From Chlamydiota bacterium (lineage in GTDB: Bacteria; Chlamydiota; Chlamydiia; Chlamydiales; Simkaniaceae), in NCBI GenBank assembly GCA_029556005.1, contig JAKQGT010000317.1, positions 1 through 6,089 of the forward strand: DNA of 6,089 bases, written 5' to 3'. The number at the start of each line of letters is the position of its first letter. Positions within the stretch are counted from its first letter, which is position 1. A program made the position numbers and the translations under genes. Below, one piece after another: positions 1-5,817 of the stretch. Under the pieces are notes generated by a model. It had not been told where the DNA came from and did no database searches. It worked only from the letters and a program-made list of their open reading frames with translations.

Positions 1-1
1 T

Positions 2-262
2 GTTTTAGAGCTGAAAGCTCAGTGCCCTCAAATCGCCATGATAGATCTCTCTCATATGGATGCAGAGACACTTGGTAAACGCGAAATGGTATTAGTTCTA
101 GATTATGAAAAAGGGATTAAACACTATTTGCGCTTAACCCCAAAGGGTTACAAGCAAGAGCTTTCTCGCTATTTTTTGATTCGAGACCAACTCCTATCCC
201 AGAGCCTAACGGTGGATCTCAGGGTCCAAGGGCTCGCCTTTCTTCATTCGAATTTGCGTTAA
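2..262 (+). CDS. ftsQ: C-terminal fragment of a probable cell-division protein FtsQ (5' end outside window)
   Basis: The frame is open from the first bases of the window and ends at TAA 260-262, giving 86 residues of a gene that begins upstream. There is an ATG at 38, but the frame continues above it without a stop, so it is probably internal. The fragment has alternating beta-like segments (MVLVLDY, HYLRLTP), a helix (YKQELSRYFLIRDQLL) and a terminal strand with VDLRV. This resembles the end of the FtsQ/DivIB beta domain, where a helix is followed by an 'iDLR' strand. FtsQ is a single-pass inner-membrane divisome protein linking FtsB/FtsL to later division factors; the membrane segment and POTRA domain would lie outside the window. 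Context supports the call: I recall the chlamydial ftsQ lying next to rsbV and miaA. The fragment is short and the family diverges strongly, so the name is an inference. Confidence 0.5.
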   Translation, partial: VLELKAQCPQIAMIDLSHMDAETLGKREMVLVLDYEKGIKHYLRLTPKGYKQELSRYFLIRDQLLSQSLTVDLRVQGLAFLHSNLR

Positions 263-825
263 TCCACTAGACGAGAGATACGATCTTTAAGGTCTTTCAG
301 ATTAGGAGAAGGAGCCCCTAGAACTTCGTCTAAGGTCCGACAGATCGCTTCTGCTTTGATCATCGGCATTTCAGGAGTGACTTTCTCAATGAGCTTATCC
401 ATCAGTTGATAGAGTTCCTTGGGAGTGTGACTCTCTCCCAGGTTAACAGCGATCTCAACCTGAGTGGCTTGCTTCACTAAGCGGCTTTTAGGGTTATGTC
501 TAGTCAACCTATCCACAATATGAAAGATTTCTGTAGGGATTTGGTCGATGGTTTTGGGTCCCCCATCTAGATCTTCTATGAGCTCTTTTAATCCCCTAAG
601 TGCCTCTAGTGCTTCGTGTTCAGAAAGGGTGTTTTTTTTGCAGATTTGCATGATGTGTTGTAATCCTTGGTATCCCTCAGGAGGATAAGATTCTTTACGA
701 ACAGAAAGATACCATCCATAAAAAGATTCTGCCTGTTTTGCAAGTTGCTCTTTTGCAGAACCTTTTGTGGGCTCGGCTTGGGGCATAAATGCTGGCCATT
801 CTGACTCATGGATTTGGTCGATCAT
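259..825 (-). CDS. Hypothetical protein, 188 aa, family not recognised
   Basis: The - strand frame runs from ATG at 825-823 to a TAA whose complement is at 259-261. I chose this ATG because a strong Shine-Dalgarno (GGGGAGGAG, complement of 829-837) lies just upstream; a TTG 30 bases further up would place that site inside the coding region. The protein is soluble-looking and mostly helical, with no signal peptide or membrane segment. Its N-terminal 20 residues are rich in Pro, Glu and Gln, followed by helices around residues 22-45 (aromatic FYGWYL), 52-85 (Glu/Leu-rich) and 135-185. I see no catalytic motif and do not recognise the family. It points against every neighbour and sits between the ftsQ-like gene and khpA, so it may be a lineage-specific insertion with its own promoter. 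Coding is supported by the length, the strong ribosome binding site and the tidy convergent end. Confidence 0.8.
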   Translation of the reverse strand: MIDQIHESEWPAFMPQAEPTKGSAKEQLAKQAESFYGWYLSVRKESYPPEGYQGLQHIMQICKKNTLSEHEALEALRGLKELIEDLDGGPKTIDQIPTEIFHIVDRLTRHNPKSRLVKQATQVEIAVNLGESHTPKELYQLMDKLIEKVTPEMPMIKAEAICRTLDEVLGAPSPNLKDLKDRISRLVD

Positions 826-828
826 ACA

Positions 829-837
829 CTCCTCCCC
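829..837 (-). promoter_or_regulatory. Strong Shine-Dalgarno for the - strand hypothetical gene
   Basis: Read on the - strand this is GGGGAGGAG, followed by TGT-like spacing and ATG at 825. It is the best Shine-Dalgarno in the window and decides the start at 825 over the upstream TTG at 855. Confidence 0.75.
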
Positions 838-841
838 AATA

Positions 842-869
842 CTTATATTACGCAATTTTCATTAAACAA
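842..869 (-). promoter_or_regulatory. Candidate sigma70-type promoter for the - strand hypothetical gene
   Basis: On the - strand, TTGTTT (complement of 864-869) is followed after 16 bases by TATAAG (complement of 842-847), a 5/6 match to the -10 consensus. Directly upstream of the -35, positions about 876-891 read as an almost pure A tract on this strand, which could act as an UP element. The predicted start of transcription near 835 would leave a leader of only about 10 bases, ending in the strong Shine-Dalgarno. This is a pattern match only. Confidence 0.4.
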
Positions 870-962
870 TCTTCCTTTTTTTTATTTTTTTAAGTCTCTT
901 GTTTTGAGTTAATTAGCACAAATTCTTGCAGACAAAGACTTTCGATTTTAAATAAAACAAGA

Positions 963-992
963 TTGCTTCAAATAAGGTGGGGATGCTAAAGT
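963..992 (+). promoter_or_regulatory. Candidate promoter for khpA
   Basis: TTGCTT (963-968), an 18-base spacer and TAAAGT (987-992) preceded by TGC, giving an extended -10 form. The -35 is weak (3/6). A second weak possibility is TTGCAG at 926-931 with TTAAAT at 948-953. The gene needs a promoter in the 206-bp divergent gap 826-1031 because its upstream neighbour points the other way, but which site is used cannot be decided by eye. Confidence 0.3.
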
Positions 993-1031
993 TTTCCTTC
1001 GATAAATAGTTAAGTTCATAAAAGGGTTATT

Positions 1032-1262
1032 ATGGAAGAGTTCGTAGCGTATGTGATTCGAAACTTAGTCGATTGTCCAGATGATGTTCAAATCAGCATT
1101 TATGATGGAGAAAGAAGTTCTGTTGTTGAAATACAAGTTGCTGATAATGACGTTGCTAAGCTTGTCGGAAGACAAGGAAGAACTATCAAGGCTTTACGTA
1201 CGATTGCCATGACTGTAGCCGCTCGACTAGGACGAAAAGTCCGCCTTGAAATTGTTCAATAG
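1032..1262 (+). CDS. khpA: KhpA-type KH-domain RNA-binding protein, 76 aa
   Basis: The whole protein is one KH domain. The residues VGRQGRT at 45-51 carry the GxxG RNA-binding loop (G46-R-Q-G49), preceded by the strand/helix segment VVEIQVADNDVAKL and followed by the helix TIKALRTIAMTVAARLG and the strand KVRLEIVQ. The N-terminal helix EEFVAYVIRNLVDCPDDV matches the usual start of the YlqC/KhpA family, and 76 residues is a normal length. In other bacteria KhpA works with KhpB (Jag) in binding sRNAs and mRNAs and affects cell division and envelope genes; the partner is not in the window. The ATG has AAAGGG (1021-1026) five bases upstream. The gene stands alone, after a divergent promoter region and immediately before a long inverted repeat that begins one base after its TAG. 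In other bacteria khpA is often near rpsP/rimM, so this location differs. Confidence 0.93.
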   Translation: MEEFVAYVIRNLVDCPDDVQISIYDGERSSVVEIQVADNDVAKLVGRQGRTIKALRTIAMTVAARLGRKVRLEIVQ

Positions 1263-1428
1263 TATACCGAAATGATTTGAAAAATCGGATTTTCGGCTGC
1301 GCCAAAGCCCCGCAATTCGTCGAACATAAATGACCCAATATTATCACAATATTGGGTCATTTATGATCGGCAAATTTCGAAAACTTTCGCGCTCTCCCAA
1401 AACCAATTTTTAAAACCATTTCGGTATA
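1263..1428. repeat. Palindromic repeat element, copy 1 (166 bp inverted repeat)
   Basis: The two halves are imperfect reverse complements over their whole length, about 80 bases each, around a 5-base loop (ATCAC, 1343-1347). The ends read TATACCGAAATG inward from both sides. The centre (1325-1342 with 1348-1365) is a perfect 18-bp stem. The left outer arm is type 'A', with CGGCTGCGCCAAAGC at about 1294-1308. The right outer arm is type 'B', reading GCGAAAG-TTTTCGAAATT on the complement. A homologous 163-bp element lies at 5792-5954. There is no U-run after the stem, so it is not a standard factor-independent terminator. It fills most of the khpA to rsbV gap and neither strand holds a convincing gene. 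It could be a MITE-like non-autonomous element (both ends start with TATA, so insertion at TA is possible) or a transcribed hairpin protecting or ending the khpA mRNA. Confidence 0.9.
1325..1365. repeat. Perfect 18-bp stem-loop at the core of copy 1
   Basis: CATAAATGACCCAATATT (1325-1342), loop ATCAC, then its exact reverse complement (1348-1365). The stem is much better conserved than the outer arms of the same element, which suggests that the core is the functional or the most recently homogenised part. As RNA it would form a stable hairpin on either strand. Confidence 0.9.
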
Positions 1429-1434
1429 CCCTTG

Positions 1435-1463
1435 TTTACAAAATAATTTTATATGGGTATCGT
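1435..1463 (+). promoter_or_regulatory. Candidate promoter for the rsbV-miaA pair
   Basis: TTTACA (1435-1440, 5/6), a 17-base spacer and TATCGT (1458-1463, 4/6), starting seven bases after the end of the palindromic element. Transcription would start near 1470. This would put AAAGGA (1464-1469), the only Shine-Dalgarno-like string nearby, at or before the start of the transcript, so the prediction is shaky. Confidence 0.25.
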
Positions 1464-1489
1464 AAAGGATAACAAACAAGTTGTGCCTT

Positions 1490-1834
1490 ATGAGTGTTGG
1501 ATTAAATATAGCCATTGAAAACGAGCCCCGTGCGACCATTATACGCATTGAGGGGAGGCTAGACGCAGCCTCGACTCCTTTGTTGGAACGGAAGCTCCAA
1601 GAATTGATAGGAGGGGGAGTGAAAAATATCGTTTTAGACTTTTCTCAAGTGAATTATTTAAGTAGTGCTGGAATGCGCCTCCTTCTTTCAACGACTAAAA
1701 AGCTCAAAGGAGCTGGTGGAGCCCTCCATTGTTGCTCAGTGGGCGAAGAGGTGATGGAGATCATAAAAATGGCTGGATTCGAGCGCATTATTCATATCTT
1801 TCCAACGGAGCAAGAGGCTCTCCAAGGTTTTTAA
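1490..1834 (+). CDS. rsbV: STAS-domain anti-sigma factor antagonist (RsbV/SpoIIAA type), 114 aa
   Basis: A single STAS domain fills the protein. Diagnostic parts are the first strands (ATIIRIEGRLDAAS, residues 15-28), the central DFSQVNYLSSAGMRLLL (50-66) and the C-terminal helix region ending IIHIFPTEQEAL. In SpoIIAA and RsbV the regulatory phosphoserine lies two residues before the conserved Gly, which makes Ser59 the likely site here. Such proteins bind an RsbW-type kinase and free its target; no kinase or PP2C phosphatase is encoded nearby. Chlamydiae carry more than one RsbV paralogue, and this one sits before miaA as I recall for rsbV2. The start is uncertain: ATG 1490 is favoured as the standard codon, but AAAGGA at 1464-1469 lies about 20 bases away and fits TTG 1481 better (three residues longer). 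Its stop is 15 bp before miaA, suggesting one transcript. Confidence 0.9.
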   Translation: MSVGLNIAIENEPRATIIRIEGRLDAASTPLLERKLQELIGGGVKNIVLDFSQVNYLSSAGMRLLLSTTKKLKGAGGALHCCSVGEEVMEIIKMAGFERIIHIFPTEQEALQGF

Positions 1835-1840
1835 TTCCTA

Positions 1841-1846
1841 AGGAGA
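1841..1846 (+). promoter_or_regulatory. Shine-Dalgarno deciding the GTG start of miaA
   Basis: AGGAGA lies a few bases before GTG 1850, between the rsbV stop and miaA. It supports this non-ATG start. No in-frame ATG occurs before residue 50, past the P-loop. Confidence 0.7.
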
Positions 1847-1849
1847 ACT

Positions 1850-2863
1850 GTGAGAAGCGATCTTCTTGATGAACAAGCGCATCAACCCTACCCTTCCCGA
1901 AAAAAACTTGAGACGGGCCACCCTAGAAAGCGCGTTATTGTGATTGCAGGCCCCACTGCAACGGGGAAGACACGCCTTTCCCTAGAGCTTTCTCGTATGC
2001 TCGATGGAGAAATTATCTCAGCAGACTCTGTCCAAGTCTACCGCGGCATGGATATTGGGACAGCAAAAGCCTCCCTTGAAGAGAGGTTAGAGGTTCCTCA
2101 CCATTTAATTGACATTTGTGAGTTGTCAGATGCTTTCAATGTCGTTCAATTTTATGAAGCAGCTACAAGAGCCTGCGCCGCTATTCTAGCAAGGGGGCGC
2201 ACTCCCATTGTTGTGGGAGGAACAGGATTTTATCTCCATGCCCTTTTATACGGTCCTCCCGAAGGCCCTCCAGCGTCAGCAGAAGTCCGTCAAAAACTTG
2301 AGCAGGATGTTGAGAAGTTTGGGACAGAGGCCTTATATGAACGTTTATGCTCCTATGACCCTGAGTATGGCCGGACGATTAACCATCGCGATCGCCATAA
2401 GATCATTCGGGCTTTGGAAATCATCTCTCTAACAGGGAAGAAAGTCAGTGATTTTCCTAAGGAGCGTCCCGCAACGCGTCCTCTCGATTTTGATTTTCGC
2501 TGTTGGTTTATTTATTTCCCTAAAGAAATTCTTTTTTCGCGCATTGAGATGCGTTGTGATGAGATGCTCAATAGGGGATTTATTGAAGAAGTAGAAGATC
2601 TTTTAGGCAAAGGGCTGAGAGGGAACCTCTCTGCAGCACAAGCGATTGGATATCGCCAGTGTTTAGAGTTTTTAGACTCGCCCCGGAGTGATGAAGACTG
2701 GGAGCATTTTGTTTGGGAGTTTAAAAAAGCTTCTCGTCGCTATGCAAAGAGGCAATTTACCTGGTTTCGGCGAGAGCCCCTCTTCCATTGGGTCGATCTC
2801 GAGGTGCATGGCTATCAAAAAGCCCTTGAGATGATCCTCCGAGATTATGATAGTAGATATTAG
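1850..2863 (+). CDS. miaA: tRNA dimethylallyltransferase MiaA, 337 aa
   Basis: MiaA transfers a dimethylallyl group from DMAPP to N6 of A37 in tRNAs reading codons that begin with U (i6A37), next to the anticodon. Visible motifs in order: P-loop GPTATGKT (34-41); SADSVQVYRGMDIGTAK (57-73) with the catalytic Asp59; VPHHLID (82-88); VVGGTGFYL (121-129); the RDRHKIIRALE segment; QAIGYRQ in the tRNA-binding region; and RRYAKRQFTWFRR near the end. All key motifs are intact. The GTG start, backed by AGGAGA, gives about 15-20 extra basic and polar residues before the P-loop compared with E. coli MiaA, so the total is somewhat longer than the usual 300-316. It follows rsbV by 15 bp and is followed by a 163-bp gap, so it probably ends that transcription unit. 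In E. coli miaA is next to hfq; here it is not. Confidence 0.97.
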   Translation: MRSDLLDEQAHQPYPSRKKLETGHPRKRVIVIAGPTATGKTRLSLELSRMLDGEIISADSVQVYRGMDIGTAKASLEERLEVPHHLIDICELSDAFNVVQFYEAATRACAAILARGRTPIVVGGTGFYLHALLYGPPEGPPASAEVRQKLEQDVEKFGTEALYERLCSYDPEYGRTINHRDRHKIIRALEIISLTGKKVSDFPKERPATRPLDFDFRCWFIYFPKEILFSRIEMRCDEMLNRGFIEEVEDLLGKGLRGNLSAAQAIGYRQCLEFLDSPRSDEDWEHFVWEFKKASRRYAKRQFTWFRREPLFHWVDLEVHGYQKALEMILRDYDSRY

Positions 2864-2961
2864 AGACATTCTCTTCTTTTCTTTATTTCCCTGTTTATGT
2901 AAACTTGTTGCAGCAGTGTCCCTAATGCCGAAATGGATTAAAACTCCGACATCTTCAAAAG

Positions 2962-2991
2962 TTGAAAACTCTATTTTTGAAATCCTTTATT
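2962..2991 (+). promoter_or_regulatory. Candidate promoter for the coiled-coil/HAD/nadD cluster
   Basis: TTGAAA (2962-2967, 5/6), an 18-base spacer and TTTATT (2986-2991, 4/6), with a predicted leader of about 30 bases. An overlapping alternative is TTGAAA 2977-2982 with TATCAA 3001-3006 (18-base spacer). The 163-bp gap 2864-3026 is the natural place for a promoter for the downstream cluster. I see no terminator hairpin with a U-tract for miaA in the gap. Confidence 0.35.
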
Positions 2992-3026
2992 AGCATTAGA
3001 TATCAATTTTATCCAAAGATGAAGCG

Positions 3027-4577
3027 ATGGAATCAGAGAAGCCTAAAGAATCAAATACAGTTAAACCCAAGGCAAAGTCGAGTACTGAGTCAGACCTTTT
3101 TAAGGCTTTTCATGAAGCTTTTGAAGCTGAAAAAGAGATTGAGTTAAAAATTGCCCTTGCGATTGAGTTTATGCGAAAGGTCTTAAGTCAGCCCAATGGC
3201 GTTAGCTTAAAAGATTTCTGGGATGCAAAAAAATTATGTGGACCTCTTTTTAAAGAGCAGATGAACCCGATTAAGCGGAATCATCTTTGGACTGAGTATA
3301 CAGAGCTCGCAGATGAAGCCCGTCGCCTCAAAGAAATTATTGACGAGCAAGCCGCCTTTGCGATCGAACAAATCGAGCTTGCAATCGAAGGGTTGGAAAA
3401 GGAAATGGCAACCTATGATGCTCTTTTAGCACAAGTTCCTCCCTTGGGTTTTCCTAGAGGTTTTAATTCAAAGCAGGAACAAGATTACTCTCCTGTTCAA
3501 AGAGAGCTGCAACTCCTAAAAACACTGATTTCCCGTTTGGATGCTCTACGTAAAGAAATTCTTGCAACAGAGATGCGTATCAGCCATAAAAATCGCATTT
3601 TAAAACGTCTTTCAAAACTCGGGGATGTAGTTTTCCCGAAGCGAAAAGAGCTCATCAAAAAGCTCAGTGATGCCTTTACTTTAGATGTAGAAGCTTTTGT
3701 CAAAGAACGCTTCTCTGCAGGAGGAGAAACCGCTTCAGCTCCCTATTATGTTATCCGCACTGAGATTAAAAACTTTCAAGGACTTGCCAAACTTTTGACT
3801 TTGAATACCCAAGCCTTCAGCAAAACACGAAAACTCCTCAGTGAGTGTTGGGATAAAATCCGAGAGCAAGAGAAAGAGTATAAGAAAGAGATGGGGGAGC
3901 GCTCAGAAGAACAGAAGAAAAACTTTGAGGAAATCTCTGAAAAAGTGACAGCTTTTATCGCTTTCTGTGAGAAAGAAGAAAATTTACAGCGCCATAAAAT
4001 TCAAGATGAGGCTAATCGGATCCAAGATGAGATGTGTCAAGTGTCTCTGCATCGCGATCAGGTGGCTAAATTGCGTGCTCAAATTCAAAAAGCTCGTGGA
4101 GAGGCTTTAGATAAAATTAAAGGGGAAGCGGCTCGGGTTCAAGAAGCTGAAATGAAAAAAATCCAAGATCTAAAAGATGCCCTTTCTCAAGCGATCAAAG
4201 AGGAGTCAAAGAGTGCTTTAGAAGACTTGTGTGAAAAAGAAAAGACTTTAAAAGAAGCCTTTAACGCCCTCTCTCTTTCTTTTACAGATACCCTCCTTTT
4301 TGAACGAAGCTTCTCTGATTTGAAGAGCTTTATTCTCGATAAGAAAAAGGATCAAGCGACTTCTCCCGAAGATTTTGAGGCTCTTTTTGATGAACGTGAA
4401 GCTCTTTTTGAAGAAGTTAAAGGGCAAATGGAAGTCTATCGCAAAGAAATGGGGGCTTCTAATCTTGACTTTGAAAAAGCGATGACCTATCGTGAGCTTT
4501 ATGACAGCGCTAAGATTCATTTGGATAAAGAGATGGAAGCGCTACAGCAGCTTGAAGATATACTAAATGCAGATTAG
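3027..4577 (+). CDS. Conserved chlamydial-type coiled-coil protein of unknown function, 516 aa
   Basis: This is a Lys/Glu-rich, almost entirely helical protein with no signal peptide or membrane segment, so cytosolic by appearance. Residues 1-22 are a Lys/Ser/Pro-rich disordered tail. Helices fill about 23-135, with a Pro/Gly-rich break at 138-156 (VPPLGFPRGF). Long coiled-coil stretches follow at about 157-200 and 265-410, and a shorter helical region lies at 450-512. A small Gly/Ala/Ser-rich break (SAGGETASAPY, 230-240) separates the halves. No enzymatic motif is visible. ATG 3027 is the only start possible, because the frame is closed by TAG at 2997-2999; its Shine-Dalgarno is poor. The 3' end overlaps the next gene by 11 bp, implying translational coupling. 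I recall long coiled-coil hypotheticals between miaA and rsfS in Chlamydia (the CT767-CT768 region), and this is probably one of those, but I cannot assign a function. Confidence 0.9.
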   Translation: MESEKPKESNTVKPKAKSSTESDLFKAFHEAFEAEKEIELKIALAIEFMRKVLSQPNGVSLKDFWDAKKLCGPLFKEQMNPIKRNHLWTEYTELADEARRLKEIIDEQAAFAIEQIELAIEGLEKEMATYDALLAQVPPLGFPRGFNSKQEQDYSPVQRELQLLKTLISRLDALRKEILATEMRISHKNRILKRLSKLGDVVFPKRKELIKKLSDAFTLDVEAFVKERFSAGGETASAPYYVIRTEIKNFQGLAKLLTLNTQAFSKTRKLLSECWDKIREQEKEYKKEMGERSEEQKKNFEEISEKVTAFIAFCEKEENLQRHKIQDEANRIQDEMCQVSLHRDQVAKLRAQIQKARGEALDKIKGEAARVQEAEMKKIQDLKDALSQAIKEESKSALEDLCEKEKTLKEAFNALSLSFTDTLLFERSFSDLKSFILDKKKDQATSPEDFEALFDEREALFEEVKGQMEVYRKEMGASNLDFEKAMTYRELYDSAKIHLDKEMEALQQLEDILNAD

Positions 4578-5208
4578 CGCTTTTGATCTTGATCACACCC
4601 TTGTAGGCAAGAATAGTAGCCTCCTTTTTTACCGCTATCTTATTGAGAGGGGAATCTATCGCCATATATCGATTCTCCGCACATTTGTTTACTCTATGCG
4701 GCACTACTTCTTTGACCTTTCCTTGAAGGAGCTCCACGAGAAAGTCTTTGAGCGCTTTTTAAAAGGAACCCCCCTGGCTTTAGTTCAAGAAGAAGTGAAG
4801 CGCTTCTTAAACAAAGACTTCTATCGTTTCCTCTATTATCCCACGTTTTCTCGTTTACGTTTAGCGCAGCACGAAGGACAGCACACGGTGATCCTGTCTA
4901 ATGGTCCCTCTTTTCTAGTCGGCCCGATTGCCGATTACTTAGGGGTGAGTGAATGGGGTTCATCAATGTATTCAGTTGATAAGGAGGGTAAGTTTAATAG
5001 GATTGATTCGATCTTACTCGGAGAGGGAAAAGCCTCCTATATTCGGCAGTTAACTCAGAAATTTAAGACAGATCTTCAAGAAGTGACCGTTTACTCGGAT
5101 AGTATCGAGGACCTTCCCTTTCTTTCGATTGGGGGAAAAGCTGTTGTAGTGAATCCCGATTCAAAAATGAAAAAAATTTCCCAAGAAAAACTTTGGGAAG
5201 TAATATAA
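4567..5208 (+). CDS. HAD-superfamily subfamily IB phosphatase (SerB-like fold), 213 aa
   Basis: All four HAD motifs are present. Motif I is FDLDHT (6-11), with nucleophile Asp7 and acid/base Asp9. Motif II is VILSNG (108-113, Ser111). The motif III Lys is probably Lys155 in LGEGKASYI, and motif IV is YSDSIEDLPFL (176-186) with Asp178 and Asp182 for Mg2+. The helical insertion after motif I (residues 14-92) is the subfamily IB cap, here rich in aromatic and basic residues. The family includes phosphoserine phosphatase and the broad 'HAD-IB hydrolase' group; the cap does not let me choose a substrate, and phosphoserine is only one possibility. The start overlaps the coiled-coil gene by 11 bases (ATG 4567, upstream stop TAG 4575-4577), so translation is likely coupled. 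nadD starts six bases after its stop, so it may serve the same transcript, but a link to NAD metabolism is not shown. Confidence 0.92.
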   Translation: MQISAFDLDHTLVGKNSSLLFYRYLIERGIYRHISILRTFVYSMRHYFFDLSLKELHEKVFERFLKGTPLALVQEEVKRFLNKDFYRFLYYPTFSRLRLAQHEGQHTVILSNGPSFLVGPIADYLGVSEWGSSMYSVDKEGKFNRIDSILLGEGKASYIRQLTQKFKTDLQEVTVYSDSIEDLPFLSIGGKAVVVNPDSKMKKISQEKLWEVI

Positions 5209-5214
5209 CGTCTG

Positions 5215-5817
5215 ATGAAAAAAATTGGATTTTTCGGTGGGAGTTTTGATCCCATCCACCTGGGGCATTTGAACCTAGCCATAGAACTTCTTGAGAAAAA
5301 AGGGCTTGATCAGATCCTTTTTTGTCCTGCTCTGCTTTCCCCGACAAAGCAAGAGTATCCCCCCCATGTTTCTCCTGAACATCGGATGAATATGCTACGA
5401 CTGAGTTTAGAGGATGTGCCCGGATGCGAGCCCTATGAGGCAGAGCTCATGCGCCCCCCACCCTCCTATACCATTGATACCATTAAGAGACTTCAAGGGA
5501 ATAAGATTTATCTGATCCTGGCTGAAGATGCTGCTTATGGACTCGATCAATGGAAGGATAGTGAAGAACTTTTAGATTTAGCACCCCCTCTGATTGGTAC
5601 ACGATTTGGATTTGATAATGAAAAATTAAATCGCTTACCTGAAAAGATAAAATTGAAAGTACAAGAGGGGATGTGTCAAATTTCTGCCATGGATATTAGT
5701 AGTACTCATGTGAGAGAAAGGCTCAAAAAAAGGCTTTATTGTGGCCATCTTCTCCAGGGAAAAGTACTAGACTACATTCATCAAAATGGTTTATACTCAA
5801 ACAACTTCAAGAGTTGA
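5215..5817 (+). CDS. nadD: Nicotinate-nucleotide adenylyltransferase NadD, 200 aa
   Basis: NadD joins ATP and nicotinate mononucleotide to give deamido-NAD and pyrophosphate, the step before NadE in NAD synthesis. Nucleotidyltransferase signatures are clear: GGSFDPIHLGH at 8-18 (the HxGH pair His15 and His18), PSYTIDT at 83-89, LAEDAAYGLDQWKDSEELL at 102-120 and ISSTHVR at 161-167. The length is normal. The conserved family ending (VLDYIHQNGLY) is followed by an unusual tail SNNFKS. From the second base of the Leu codon at 5791 onward, the sequence, including the stop TGA 5815-5817, lies inside palindromic element copy 2. The Shine-Dalgarno before ATG 5215 is weak, and with only six bases after the HAD stop, re-initiation is likely. 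nadD next to rsfS is a common bacterial arrangement (in Bacillus with yqeK between), which supports the call. Confidence 0.96.
   Translation: MKKIGFFGGSFDPIHLGHLNLAIELLEKKGLDQILFCPALLSPTKQEYPPHVSPEHRMNMLRLSLEDVPGCEPYEAELMRPPPSYTIDTIKRLQGNKIYLILAEDAAYGLDQWKDSEELLDLAPPLIGTRFGFDNEKLNRLPEKIKLKVQEGMCQISAMDISSTHVRERLKKRLYCGHLLQGKVLDYIHQNGLYSNNFKS

Noticed and set aside
606..809. Second - strand open frame within the hypothetical gene
   Set aside because: It lies wholly inside the 259-825 gene in another frame, without its own ribosome binding site, and is a shadow of that gene.
874..892. T-rich run on the + strand as a terminator
   Set aside because: No stem-loop precedes it and no + strand gene ends nearby; it makes more sense as an A-tract upstream of the - strand promoter.
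1263..1428. Long hairpin as a factor-independent terminator of khpA
   Set aside because: The stem is far longer than usual, is not GC-rich at its base, and is not followed by a U-run on either strand; the existence of a homologous copy elsewhere fits a dispersed repeat better.
1357..1548. Open frame on the - strand, 63 codons
   Set aside because: It starts within the STAS gene and runs into the palindromic repeat; it has no ribosome binding site and no recognisable protein features.
2892..2904. GTTTATGTAAAC small palindrome after miaA as a terminator
   Set aside because: It has only a 5-bp AT-rich stem with a 2-base loop and no T-run after it, so it is too weak to support.
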